NCBI RefSeq assembly: GCF_024220175.1
Contig: NZ_CP098502.1
Span: 62,001 to 126,000 of the forward strand
Reading direction: 5' to 3'
Source: Paraconexibacter antarcticus
GTDB lineage: Bacteria; Actinomycetota; Thermoleophilia; Solirubrobacterales; Solirubrobacteraceae
Length of the DNA stretch: 64,000 nt
Made by a program: the position numbers and the translations under genes
Shown: positions 16,942-24,783 of the stretch, one piece after another
Layout of the letters: each line of letters starts with the position of its first letter
Numbering within the stretch: position 1 is the first letter of the stretch
Notes under the pieces: generated by a model
Databases searched by the model: none
What the model saw: the letters and a program-made list of their open reading frames with translations, nothing else
What the model was told of the DNA's origin: nothing

Positions 16942-17343
16942 ATGAGCGATCTCACCCAGACCCCCACCACCGTCACGAACCTCGGCGTCGCGATGTTCAC
17001 GGTGGCCGATCAGGACGCCGCCCTGGCGTTCTACACCGAGAAGCTCGGCTTCGAGGTCCGCGCCGACGTGCGCTTCGGCCCCGAGAACGAGATGCGCTGG
17101 CTCGAGGTGGCCCCGTCCGGCTCCGCCGCGCGGCTCGCCCTGAACCCGCCCATGGGGCAGGAGCCGGGCGGCGGCGGCATCGGCGTCGAGACCCCCGACG
17201 TCCTCGCCGAGCACGCGCGCCTCACGGCGATCGGCGGCGTCGACCTCGACCCGGCGCCCGCCGGGCGGATCCCCGGCGCGCCGCTGCTCTTCATGATGCG
17301 CGACCCCGACGGCAACGCGATCGCCGTCGTCCAGCCGGACTGA
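16942..17343 (+). CDS. VOC (glyoxalase/bleomycin-resistance fold) family protein
   Basis: A 133-residue vicinal-oxygen-chelate protein: VAMFTVADQDAALAFYTEKLGFEV opens the first beta-alpha-beta module and MMRDPDGNAIAVVQ closes the second, with probable metal residues His/Glu in that fold. The substrate cannot be inferred. It lies between fliR and flhB on the same strand and has no family connection with flagella, so it looks like a later insertion into the export-gate genes. Confidence 0.85.
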   Translation: MSDLTQTPTTVTNLGVAMFTVADQDAALAFYTEKLGFEVRADVRFGPENEMRWLEVAPSGSAARLALNPPMGQEPGGGGIGVETPDVLAEHARLTAIGGVDLDPAPAGRIPGAPLLFMMRDPDGNAIAVVQPD

Positions 17344-17382
17344 CCCGGCCTGGCCCGGCCGGACGTCCCCGGCCGGCCGCGC

Positions 17383-17408
17383 CTCAGGTCCGGGCGGCCG
17401 CCGCCGAT
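17383..17408 (+). promoter_or_regulatory. Sigma-28-type promoter upstream of flhB
   Basis: CTCAGG, 15 bp, then CCGATGACG. The -10 core covers the earliest in-frame ATG (17407), which argues that translation begins further on at 17422. One -35 base differs from the recurring CTCAAG. Confidence 0.55.
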
Positions 17409-17421
17409 GACGGTGGTCGGC

Positions 17422-18480
17422 ATGGCCGGCGAGAAGACCGAGAAGGCGACACCGAAGCGCAAGGAGGAGGCCCGCAGGAAGGGCCAGGTCGCGAAGTCCT
17501 CGGACCTCGGCGGCTCGGTCATCCTGCTCGCCGGCCTCTTCGCGCTCGGCTCCGCGGGCCCGGCCGCCGCCCGCCGGATGGGGGACGGCATGCGTCAGGC
17601 GCTGACCCAGATCAGCGACCCGTCCGTCGTCTCGCAGGACCACATCGGCGAGCTGCTCACGCACGCCGGCGGCTCGGTCCTCCTCGCCGTCGGGCCGATC
17701 GCGCTCGTGTGCGCCTTCGCCGCGATCCTCGTGAACCTCGCCCAGGTGGGCCTGAAGCCGTCGACCCACGCGCTGAAGCCCGATCCCAAGCGCCTGAACC
17801 CGATCAACGGCGCGAAGAACATCTTCGGCCCCAACATGTTCGCCGAGGGGATCAAGTCGATCTCGAAGGTCGGCGTCGTCGGGGCCGTCGTCTTCACCTT
17901 CGTCGCGCCGAAGGTCACGAGCACCGGCGCGATGGTCGGGATCGGCCCGCAGGAGCTCGCCTCCGCGCTCTCGACCGACATCCACGCGATCGCCCTGCGC
18001 GCCGCCCTGGCCTACTTCATCATCGGCGTCGTCGACTACGGCTACCAGCGCCACCGGCTCGAGAAGTCGATGAAGATGGAGCTCCAGGAGGTGAAGGAGG
18101 AGGCCAAGGGCCAGAACCTCCCGCCCGAGGTCCGCGCCGCGATGCGCCGTCGCCAGATGTCGGCCGCGCGGGCCCGCATGATGGCCGACGTCCCGACCGC
18201 CGACGTCATCGTCACGAACCCGACGCACTTCGCCGTCGCGCTGAAGTACGACGGGACCCGCGCCGCCCCGATGGTCATCGCGAAGGGGCAGGACCTCCTC
18301 GCCCTCCGCATCCGCGAGATCGCGAAGGACGCCGGGGTCCCGTGCGTCGAGAACGTCCCGCTCGCCCGCTCGCTGTTCGCCACCTGCGAGGTCGGCCACG
18401 AGATCCCGGAGGACCTCTACGCCGCCGTCGCCCAGGTCCTCGCGTTCGTCTACCGCCTGAAGGCGCGCCGGGCCGCGTAG
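17422..18480 (+). CDS. flhB: Flagellar export protein FlhB
   Basis: A 352-residue FlhB. The N-terminus MAGEKTEKATPKRKEEARRKGQV is the standard amphipathic start; four membrane segments follow to about residue 210, then the cytoplasmic domain with the autocleavage motif VTNPTHFAVALKYD. It controls the substrate switch together with FliK. ATG 17422 is chosen because an in-frame ATG at 17407 overlaps the predicted -10 element and homology begins at MAGEK. Confidence 0.95.
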   Translation: MAGEKTEKATPKRKEEARRKGQVAKSSDLGGSVILLAGLFALGSAGPAAARRMGDGMRQALTQISDPSVVSQDHIGELLTHAGGSVLLAVGPIALVCAFAAILVNLAQVGLKPSTHALKPDPKRLNPINGAKNIFGPNMFAEGIKSISKVGVVGAVVFTFVAPKVTSTGAMVGIGPQELASALSTDIHAIALRAALAYFIIGVVDYGYQRHRLEKSMKMELQEVKEEAKGQNLPPEVRAAMRRRQMSAARARMMADVPTADVIVTNPTHFAVALKYDGTRAAPMVIAKGQDLLALRIREIAKDAGVPCVENVPLARSLFATCEVGHEIPEDLYAAVAQVLAFVYRLKARRAA

Positions 18481-18544
18481 GCCGCGGCGCCGCGCGCGAT
18501 ACCGCAGGCCCGGGCGGGCCTCCGACGTCCGGCCAGGGACGGCG

Positions 18545-18571
18545 CTCAAGCCGGGTGGCCGGTTGACCGAC
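18545..18571 (+). promoter_or_regulatory. Sigma-28-type promoter upstream of flhA
   Basis: CTCAAG, 16 bp, then CCGACTACC, 55 bp before the flhA ATG. The spacer is one base longer than at the other sites, but both hexamer-like cores and the ACTACC extension match the fliO site. Confidence 0.55.
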
Positions 18572-18625
18572 TACCGGAACGTCCCGCCGGCGCCGTCCTG
18601 CGCGCCGGGCGGAACCCCCCACACC

Positions 18626-20695
18626 ATGCAGAACCTCGTCAAGCGCATCGGGCGCCACTCGGACCTCATCGCCGCCGGCATCGTGGTGATGGTCGTCGTG
18701 ATGATGATCGTGCCGCTGCCGCCGGTCATCCTCGACCTGGCGATCACGCTGAACATCAGCGTCGCGCTCGCCGTCGTCATCACGACGCTCTACCTCCCGC
18801 GTCCGCTCGACTTCGCGGCCTTCCCGTCGCTGCTGCTGCTCACGACGCTCTTCCGGCTCGCGATCAACATCAGCGTCACGCGCCTGATCCTGCTCCACGG
18901 CGACGCCGGCCACGTCGTCGCGGCCTTCGGCCAGTTCGTCGTCGGCGGCAACGTCGTCGTCGGCCTCGTCATCTTCCTCGTCCTCGTCGTCATCCAGATG
19001 GTCGTCATCACGGCGGGCGCCGGGCGCGTCGCCGAGGTGGGCGCGCGCTTCACCCTCGACGCGATGCCCGGCAAGCAGATGGCGATCGACGCCGACCTCA
19101 ACGCCGGGCAGATCACCGAGGACCAGGCCCGCGAGCGCCGCGCCGACATCGGCCGCGAGGCCGACTTCTACGGCGCGATGGACGGCGCCTCGAAGTTCGT
19201 CAAGGGCGACGCGATCGCCGCCGTCCTCATCACGCTCATCAACCTCATCGGCGGCATCGTCGTCGGTGTCGTCATGCACCACCAGCCGATCGGGCAGGCG
19301 GTCAAGCACTTCAGCCTCCTGACCGTCGGCGACGGCCTCGCGGCGCAGATCCCGGCCCTGCTCATCTCCGTCGCGACGGGCATCATCGTCACGCGGGCGA
19401 TCAGCGACAAGGACCTCGGCGCCGACATCGCCGGCCAGATCACGGCGAACAAGAAGGCGCCGATGGTCGCTGGCGTCGTCATCTGCCTCTTCGCGATGGT
19501 CCCGGGCCTGCCGAAGCTCCCGTTCCTCGTCATCGGCCTGCTCTTCTTCTTCGTGGGCAAGACGCTCGGCGCCGAGCAGGAGAAGACGGCCGACGAGGCC
19601 GCGGCCGCGCTGCTCGCGACGCAGAGCCAGCCGCTCCCGGCCGCCAGCCCGCGCGACCAGGCGATGGAGGCCCTGTCGCTCGACGCGCTCGAGCTCGCGA
19701 TCGGCTTCGGGCTCGTCCCGCTCGTCGACGGCGGCGGCGCGCACGGCTCGCTGCCGCAGCGCGTCGGCGCGGTCCGCCGGCAGATCGCCGGCGAGGTCGG
19801 GACGATCATCCCCGCCGTCCGCATCCACGACGACGTCCTCATCGGCTCGCACGACTACGTCATGAAGGTCCGCGGGACCGAGGTAGCCCGCGGCGCCCTG
19901 CTCGCCGGGCACCAGCTCGCGCTCGACCCGGGCGACGCCATCGGCCAGCTCGACGGCATCCCGACGACCGAGCCCGCGTTCGGCCTGCCCGCCGTGTGGA
20001 TCCCCGACGGGCGCCGTCCCGAGGCGGAGGCGCTCGGCTACACCGTCGTCGACGGCGAGTCGGTCATCGTCACCCACCTCACCGAGACGATCCGCCGCCA
20101 CGTCGCCGAGCTCCTCACGCGCCAGGACGTCCGCGCGCTCCTCGACCGCCTGAAGGAGACGAACGCCGCGGTCGTCGAGGAGGTCATCCCCGACCTGCTC
20201 AGCGTCGGCGAGCTGCAGCGCGTCCTGCAGGCGCTCCTCCGCGAGGGCGTCTCGATCCGCGACCTCGGCGCCGTCGTCGAGGCCGCGGGCGACCGGGCGC
20301 GCATCACCCGCGACCCCGACCTGCTCGCCGAGTACGCCCGCCAGGCGCTCGGCCGGACCATCCTCGCGCCGTACCTCGACGGCGAGCACCGCCTCCGCGC
20401 GATCGCCCTGGACCCGGGCACCGAGCAGGAGGTGAGCGAGTCGATCGCGCAGACGAGCGACGGCGAGTACCTCGCGATGGACCCGGCCCGCGCGCACGCC
20501 CTCGTCCAGCTGCTCCACGACGAGGTCGAGCAGGCCACCGCGCTCGGCCGCCGCCCCGTCCTCATCTGCTCCTCGCGCGTGCGCCGCCACCTGCGGCGCC
20601 TCGTCGAGCAGGCGCTGCCGCAGCTCTCGGTGTGCGCCTACAACGAGATCGCGCCAGGCATTTCTGTCGAAACCATCGGGGTGGTGACCGCGTGA
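18626..20695 (+). CDS. flhA: Flagellar export protein FlhA
   Basis: A 689-residue FlhA: about eight membrane helices in residues 10-320, the conserved loop MPGKQMAIDADLNAG and READFYGAMDGASKFVKGD, then a large cytoplasmic domain that binds export chaperones. It ends EIAPGISVETIGVVTA, the family's canonical C-terminus. The ATG at 18626 is taken instead of an in-frame TTG at 18563 that would overlap the promoter. The last 39 bp are repeated just downstream (see the 20657-20775 repeat). Confidence 0.95.
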   Translation: MQNLVKRIGRHSDLIAAGIVVMVVVMMIVPLPPVILDLAITLNISVALAVVITTLYLPRPLDFAAFPSLLLLTTLFRLAINISVTRLILLHGDAGHVVAAFGQFVVGGNVVVGLVIFLVLVVIQMVVITAGAGRVAEVGARFTLDAMPGKQMAIDADLNAGQITEDQARERRADIGREADFYGAMDGASKFVKGDAIAAVLITLINLIGGIVVGVVMHHQPIGQAVKHFSLLTVGDGLAAQIPALLISVATGIIVTRAISDKDLGADIAGQITANKKAPMVAGVVICLFAMVPGLPKLPFLVIGLLFFFVGKTLGAEQEKTADEAAAALLATQSQPLPAASPRDQAMEALSLDALELAIGFGLVPLVDGGGAHGSLPQRVGAVRRQIAGEVGTIIPAVRIHDDVLIGSHDYVMKVRGTEVARGALLAGHQLALDPGDAIGQLDGIPTTEPAFGLPAVWIPDGRRPEAEALGYTVVDGESVIVTHLTETIRRHVAELLTRQDVRALLDRLKETNAAVVEEVIPDLLSVGELQRVLQALLREGVSIRDLGAVVEAAGDRARITRDPDLLAEYARQALGRTILAPYLDGEHRLRAIALDPGTEQEVSESIAQTSDGEYLAMDPARAHALVQLLHDEVEQATALGRRPVLICSSRVRRHLRRLVEQALPQLSVCAYNEIAPGISVETIGVVTA

Positions 20696-20775
20696 TGCGG
20701 CGTCCGTCTGAGCCCCGTGTCCTGGCGTTCGCCCGAGGCATTTCTGTCGAGACCATCGGCGTGGTGACAGCATGA
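20657..20775 (+). repeat. Duplicated 3' end of flhA (39-bp units, 80 bp apart)
   Basis: Bases 20657-20695, the last 12 codons and stop of flhA, recur at 20737-20775. They differ at four positions, all codon third positions and all synonymous (GAA/GAG, GGG/GGC, ACC/ACA, GCG/GCA). Both copies keep the locally unusual ATT TCT codons. The second copy ends the small ORF at 20695 and its ATGA supplies the flhF start. Confidence 0.85.
20695..20775 (+). CDS. Possible 26-residue linker ORF ending with the FlhA C-terminal tail
   Basis: An ATG overlapping the flhA stop (TGATG) opens a 26-codon frame: a 14-residue basic segment starting MRRPSEPRVLAFAR, then GISVETIGVVTA, identical to the FlhA C-terminus. 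Its TGA overlaps the flhF ATG. It may simply keep ribosomes coupled between flhA and flhF, or be a by-product of a duplication. No function can be assigned and translation is unproven. Confidence 0.4.
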   Translation: MRRPSEPRVLAFARGISVETIGVVTA

Positions 20776-22271
20776 GCAGCGACACGATCGAAAGCGGTGA
20801 TCCCATGACCCCCGTCACGGACCAGCAGCACCCCGACGTCCGCACGTACGCCGGCTCCGGCCTCGACGAGCTCCTGCCGCGGATCCGCGCCGAGCTCGGC
20901 CACGACGCGGTCATCCTCGCCCGCCGCGACGGCATCGAGGGCGGCGTCGCCGGGTTCTTCGGCCGTCGCGTCGTCGAGCTCGACGCCGCGCCCGCCGGCG
21001 GCCAGGGCCTGAGCGTCGACCTGCTCGACGACGAGCCGGACGACGCCTTCGCCCCCGGGTCCGCCGGCCCCGCCGACTCCGGCGCGTACGGCGTGAGCGC
21101 CTACGCGACCCCGGTCGTCATGCCCCTGCCCGGTCCCGCCCCGACCTCGGCCCCCGAGAGGACCCCGGCGCCCGGCCCGGCGGACGCAGCGCCCGTCGCC
21201 CCCGTGGCCGACGGCGACGACACCACCCCCGCGGCCGACGCGGCCGACGCGACCGACGCGGCCGCCGACCGCGAGCGCGTCCTCACCGACGAGGCGGCGA
21301 GCTTCGCCCGCCAGCTCGCCGGCCTCATGGAGGACCGCCCGGCGCCCGCGGCCCCGGCCCACCGCCCGGTCGTCGATCCGCGCGTCGACCTCCTCCCGAC
21401 CCTCGACGACGCCGACGCCCTCGTCGCCGCCTCGGCCCCGCTCCCCGCGGTCCCCGCGCCGGCGCCCCCGCCGGCCCTCCCGGCCGACGGCCTCGGCCCT
21501 GACGGCGCCGCGCTCGTCGCGACGGGCATCTCGCCGATCCTCGCCGCCGACCTCGTCCAGACCGCGGCCGCGCACATCGCGCCGCTCGCGCAGGACGACT
21601 CGCCGCGCGCGGTCCTGCGCGCCGCGCTCGCCGCCCGCATCCCGATCGCCACGCCGGTCCGCGGCCCCGGCGGCGCGGTCATCGGCTTCGTCGGCCCGGC
21701 CGGCAGCGGCAAGACGCGCTGCGTCGCCCGCCTCGCCACCGCCTACGCGAAGCGCTCGGCGCTGCCGGTCGCCTGCGTCACGCTGCGCGCGGCCGACGGC
21801 GGCGCTGAGCTCACCGCCCTCCTGCGCGAGGCCGGCGTCACGGTCCACGCCGAGGACGACGCGGCTGCCGCGTCGCGCCGGATCGACGCGCTGCGCAACG
21901 AGACGATCGTCCTCGTCGACACGCCCGGCGTCTCCCCGCGCGCCGACGCGGAGCTCCGCACGCTCTCCTCGGAGCTGCGCCGCCTCGCGGCCGACGAGCT
22001 GCACCTCACCGTGCCCGCGACGATCGGCCCGATCGCCGCGCGGGAGCTCGCCGCCGCCGGCCGCCGCCTCGGCGCGCGCGGCATCGCGCTCACGCACGCC
22101 GACGAGACCGCCGCCCTCGGCACGGTCGTCGAGCTCGCGATCGACGCGGACGTCCCGCTGTCGTACGTCGCGCGCGGCACCGCCCTCGACGGCGGCATGC
22201 GCCCGGCGAGCGCCGACGCGCTCGCGCACGCGCTGCTCGGTCCCGAAGATCCCGACGACGAGCTCGTGTGA
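20772..22271 (+). CDS. flhF: FlhF-like SRP-family GTPase
   Basis: The 499-residue protein has an FlhF N-terminus (RTYAGSGLDELLPRIRAELGHDAVIL), a long Ala/Pro/Asp-rich linker (about residues 80-230), and a C-terminal SRP-type GTPase domain with P-loop GPAGSGKTRCVARLA. FlhF places flagella at the cell surface. The G3 motif reads DTPGVSP where DTAGR is usual, and G4 reads THADET where TKLDET is usual, so nucleotide specificity or hydrolysis may be altered. Its position after flhA supports the assignment. Confidence 0.85.
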   Translation: MSSDTIESGDPMTPVTDQQHPDVRTYAGSGLDELLPRIRAELGHDAVILARRDGIEGGVAGFFGRRVVELDAAPAGGQGLSVDLLDDEPDDAFAPGSAGPADSGAYGVSAYATPVVMPLPGPAPTSAPERTPAPGPADAAPVAPVADGDDTTPAADAADATDAAADRERVLTDEAASFARQLAGLMEDRPAPAAPAHRPVVDPRVDLLPTLDDADALVAASAPLPAVPAPAPPPALPADGLGPDGAALVATGISPILAADLVQTAAAHIAPLAQDDSPRAVLRAALAARIPIATPVRGPGGAVIGFVGPAGSGKTRCVARLATAYAKRSALPVACVTLRAADGGAELTALLREAGVTVHAEDDAAAASRRIDALRNETIVLVDTPGVSPRADAELRTLSSELRRLAADELHLTVPATIGPIAARELAAAGRRLGARGIALTHADETAALGTVVELAIDADVPLSYVARGTALDGGMRPASADALAHALLGPEDPDDELV

Positions 22272-22280
22272 GGTGACGTG

Positions 22281-22919
22281 ATGGCGGGCATGCACGGACC
22301 CACGCGCGCGGATGTCGTCACCCTCGTCGTCCCGCAGCGCGAGCAGTTCTCGGCCCGCGTCGAGGACAGCGCGTCGACCTGGGTCGACGTCGCCCTCCTC
22401 GACTCGCCGCGGACCTCCCTGCCGCAGCTCGAGCGCAGCCGCGTCTTCCTGCAGTTCGCGGGGGCGCAGGGGCTGTGCCGCATCAGCGGCGAGCTCAGCC
22501 GGCGCCCGCAGGACCGCGGGCTGCGGATCGTCGGGTACGGCTCCGGCGAGGTCCTGCGTTTCGTCCACCGCGGCAACGTCCAGCTCCTGCGCCGGGCCGA
22601 GCTCGTGCGCTCGACGACGAACGCGCGGATGGTCGTCCTGCGCAGCGGGTCCGCCGACCACGTCGCCGTCGAGGCGCGCTGCGTCGAGCTCTCCGGCGCG
22701 ATGCTCCGCGTCCAGGGGGTGCCGTTCGCCGCCACCGGGCAGCTCTTCGAGTTCGACCTCTTCCTCATCCCGCGGGAGGCGGCGATCCGCGGCCAGTTCC
22801 GCGTCGAGCGCGTCAGCGGCGACGGTGTCCTGGAGGGGCGGCTCACCCGCCTGACGACGACCGACCGCGGCCGCCTCGTGCGCTGGGCGGCCGAGCACCA
22901 GGGCCGGAGGGTCGCCTGA
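22281..22919 (+). CDS. YcgR/PilZ-like flagellar-locus protein
   Basis: A 212-residue protein with a YcgR-like N-terminal domain and a C-terminal PilZ-like barrel (about residues 105-200). The Arg-rich c-di-GMP motif is approximated by LLRRAELVRSTTNAR, and the D/NxSxxG motif is degenerate (VELSGAMLRVQG). It may act as a c-di-GMP flagellar brake, or bind the motor without the ligand. The ATG at 22281 is preferred because AGGTGA lies just upstream. It overlaps the next gene by TGATG. Confidence 0.65.
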   Translation: MAGMHGPTRADVVTLVVPQREQFSARVEDSASTWVDVALLDSPRTSLPQLERSRVFLQFAGAQGLCRISGELSRRPQDRGLRIVGYGSGEVLRFVHRGNVQLLRRAELVRSTTNARMVVLRSGSADHVAVEARCVELSGAMLRVQGVPFAATGQLFEFDLFLIPREAAIRGQFRVERVSGDGVLEGRLTRLTTTDRGRLVRWAAEHQGRRVA

Positions 22920-23281
22920 TGGCGCGCAAGGGCAGGAAGGCGGCCGAGGCCGACGCGGCGGAGCTCGCCGGGGAGGGCCGCCGTCAGCTCCTGCTCGCCG
23001 ACCATCCGCGGGCGCTCCACCAGATCCGGACGATCCGCGCGTACGCCGCGCTCGGGCTCTTCCTCGTCGTCGCCTACTTCTCGCACCAGGCCGGGCAGCC
23101 GCTGGAGAGGATGCTCACGCGGGCGCTCGAGGCCGGCGTCGTCGGCTACCTCCTGGGGTGGTTCGGCGCCGTCATGCTCTGGCGTCAGCTCGCGCAGGCC
23201 GAGATCGAGTCCGCCCGCCGGAAGATCGTCGCCGCGCTGCTGGAGATGGAGGCGGCCGAGCGCAAGGGCGAGACGGCGTAG
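22919..23281 (+). CDS. Small two-helix membrane protein of the flagellar locus
   Basis: I do not recognise a family. The 120-residue product has a charged N-terminus, two predicted membrane helices (AYAALGLFLVVAYFSHQ and VVGYLLGWFGAVMLWRQLA) and a helical, charged C-terminus (QAEIESARRKIVAALLEMEAAER). Its start overlaps the PilZ gene stop, so it is part of the flhA-flhF operon and probably works at the motor or export apparatus. Confidence 0.75.
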   Translation: MARKGRKAAEADAAELAGEGRRQLLLADHPRALHQIRTIRAYAALGLFLVVAYFSHQAGQPLERMLTRALEAGVVGYLLGWFGAVMLWRQLAQAEIESARRKIVAALLEMEAAERKGETA

Positions 23282-23305
23282 GGCCGCGGCCCGCGCTGAA
23301 CGCCG

Positions 23306-23512
23306 ATGGGCCGCATCGAGCGTCTCGGGCGCGTCCTTCCCGGCGACGGGCCGGTCGTCCCCGTCGCCCGCGTGCGGCCCCGCTCCCGGGCGGACCGCCG
23401 CGACGACGAGGAGGCCGACCGCGAGGACGCGCGCCGCGAGCGCGCGCGCCATCCGCCGGCCGGGCCGGCGCCGCCGCCCGACCCCTCGCCGCACGTCGAC
23501 ATCCGCGCCTGA
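23306..23512 (+). CDS. Small hypothetical protein, operon tail
   Basis: A 68-residue frame, highly charged and Pro-rich, ending PHVDIRA. The base composition alone makes open frames common here, so support is moderate: it is 24 bp after the preceding gene, on the same strand, and fills the gap before the next promoter. No domain is visible. Confidence 0.4.
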   Translation: MGRIERLGRVLPGDGPVVPVARVRPRSRADRRDDEEADREDARRERARHPPAGPAPPPDPSPHVDIRA

Positions 23513-23556
23513 CGACGCGCCGCGCGCCGCGTGCCGCGCGCCGGCGCCCGCCCCCG

Positions 23557-23582
23557 CTCAAGGCCCGCGGGGCCCCGCCGAC
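23557..23582 (+). promoter_or_regulatory. Sigma-28-type promoter upstream of glycosyltransferase
   Basis: CTCAAG, 15 bp, then CCGACCACC; the -10 core ends 10 bp before the GTG start of the glycosyltransferase. The match to the motA and flagellin promoters places this gene in the flagellar regulon. Confidence 0.6.
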
Positions 23583-23592
23583 CACCCGGGGC

Positions 23593-24768
23593 GTGGACGT
23601 CTCGATCATCGTCCCGCTCACCGGTGACCCGGAGCGGGCCCTCCGCACCCTCGAAGCACTCGCCGGTCTTCCCGACGAGCCCCGTCACGAGGTCGTCCTC
23701 GTCGACGACGCCTCCGACGACCTCGCCCCGCTGCTCGCGCGCGTGACCGGCGACGCCACGGTCATCCGCCGCGACGAGCGCGCGGGCGCCGCCGCCGCCG
23801 TCCGCGCCGGGCTGCAGGCCGCGACCGGCGCGGTCGCCGTCGTCCTCGCCGAGGGCGCGCTCGTCCATCCGGGCGCGGTCGCCCTGCTCCACGACGCGCT
23901 CGCGGACGCCGGGCTCGCCGGCGCCACCGCCGACGCCCCGCACCCGACGGCCGCCCACGCCGTCGCCTGGCGCCGCCACGAGCACGCAGGCGCCGACGCC
24001 GTGCCCGACGCCCCCGACGACCGGCTCGTCGCCGCGATCGCCTTCGCCCTCGCCCCGCGCGGCCGTGTCGCCGCCGTCCCGGGCGCCGTCGTCGTCCCCC
24101 CGGCCGTCACGGTGGAGGACACGGTCGCGCGCGCCCGCCGGACCCCGGGTGAGGCGGTCGAGCTCTCGGTCGTCATCCCGACGCTCGACGCCGCCGGCCC
24201 GCGGCTGCGGGGCTGCCTGCGCGCGCTCCAGCGCCACACGACGGTCCCGCACGAGCTCATCGTCATCGACAACGGCGCGCCGCCGCAGGGCTTCACCGAC
24301 CCGGTGAACGCCGGCCTGCGGGCGGCCCGCGGCCGCTTCCTCGTCGTCTGCAACGACGACGTGCACGTCGACGCCGGCTGGTGGGAGCCGCTGCGCGCCG
24401 CCCTCGACGGGGAGGATCCCGCCGCGGTCGTCTTCCCCCGGACGGTGGACGGCGCGATGCGCGAGGACTTCGCCGCGTGGTGCTTCGCCTTCCGCCGCGA
24501 CACGCTCGAGGCGTACGCGGTGGCGCCCGGCGAGTTCTTCCACCCCGAGCTCCGGGTCTGGTTCCAGGACACCGACCTGCTCGCGCGGCTGCGTGCCGCC
24601 GGGCGGCCGCCGCGGCTCGTCCCCGAGTCGACGATCCGCCACGGCCTGAGCGAGACGGTCGCCTCGCCGGACCCGCAGCTGCGGGCGTGGATCGACGCGC
24701 AGATCCGCCGCGACCAGGTGCGCTTCGAGCAGCTCCACGGCGCCGCCGTGCCGGGCGCGGCGCGCTAG
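23593..24768 (+). CDS. Tandem GT2-type glycosyltransferase, candidate flagellin modifier
   Basis: A 391-residue cytoplasmic protein with two GT-A-like halves: residues 1-175 (VDVSIIVPLTG, VVLVDDASDD) and 190-391 (ELSVVIPTLDAAG, LIVIDNGAPP, LVVCNDDVHVDAGWW, FFHPELRVWFQDTDLLARL). The second half keeps the acidic nucleotide-sugar motif; the first looks weaker. The GTG at 23593 is chosen because it lies 10 bp after the -10 core. Position under a flagellar promoter near flagellin suggests glycosylation of flagellin, which is an inference. Confidence 0.75.
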   Translation: MDVSIIVPLTGDPERALRTLEALAGLPDEPRHEVVLVDDASDDLAPLLARVTGDATVIRRDERAGAAAAVRAGLQAATGAVAVVLAEGALVHPGAVALLHDALADAGLAGATADAPHPTAAHAVAWRRHEHAGADAVPDAPDDRLVAAIAFALAPRGRVAAVPGAVVVPPAVTVEDTVARARRTPGEAVELSVVIPTLDAAGPRLRGCLRALQRHTTVPHELIVIDNGAPPQGFTDPVNAGLRAARGRFLVVCNDDVHVDAGWWEPLRAALDGEDPAAVVFPRTVDGAMREDFAAWCFAFRRDTLEAYAVAPGEFFHPELRVWFQDTDLLARLRAAGRPPRLVPESTIRHGLSETVASPDPQLRAWIDAQIRRDQVRFEQLHGAAVPGAAR

Positions 24769-24783
24769 GCGGGGCGGCCGCGC

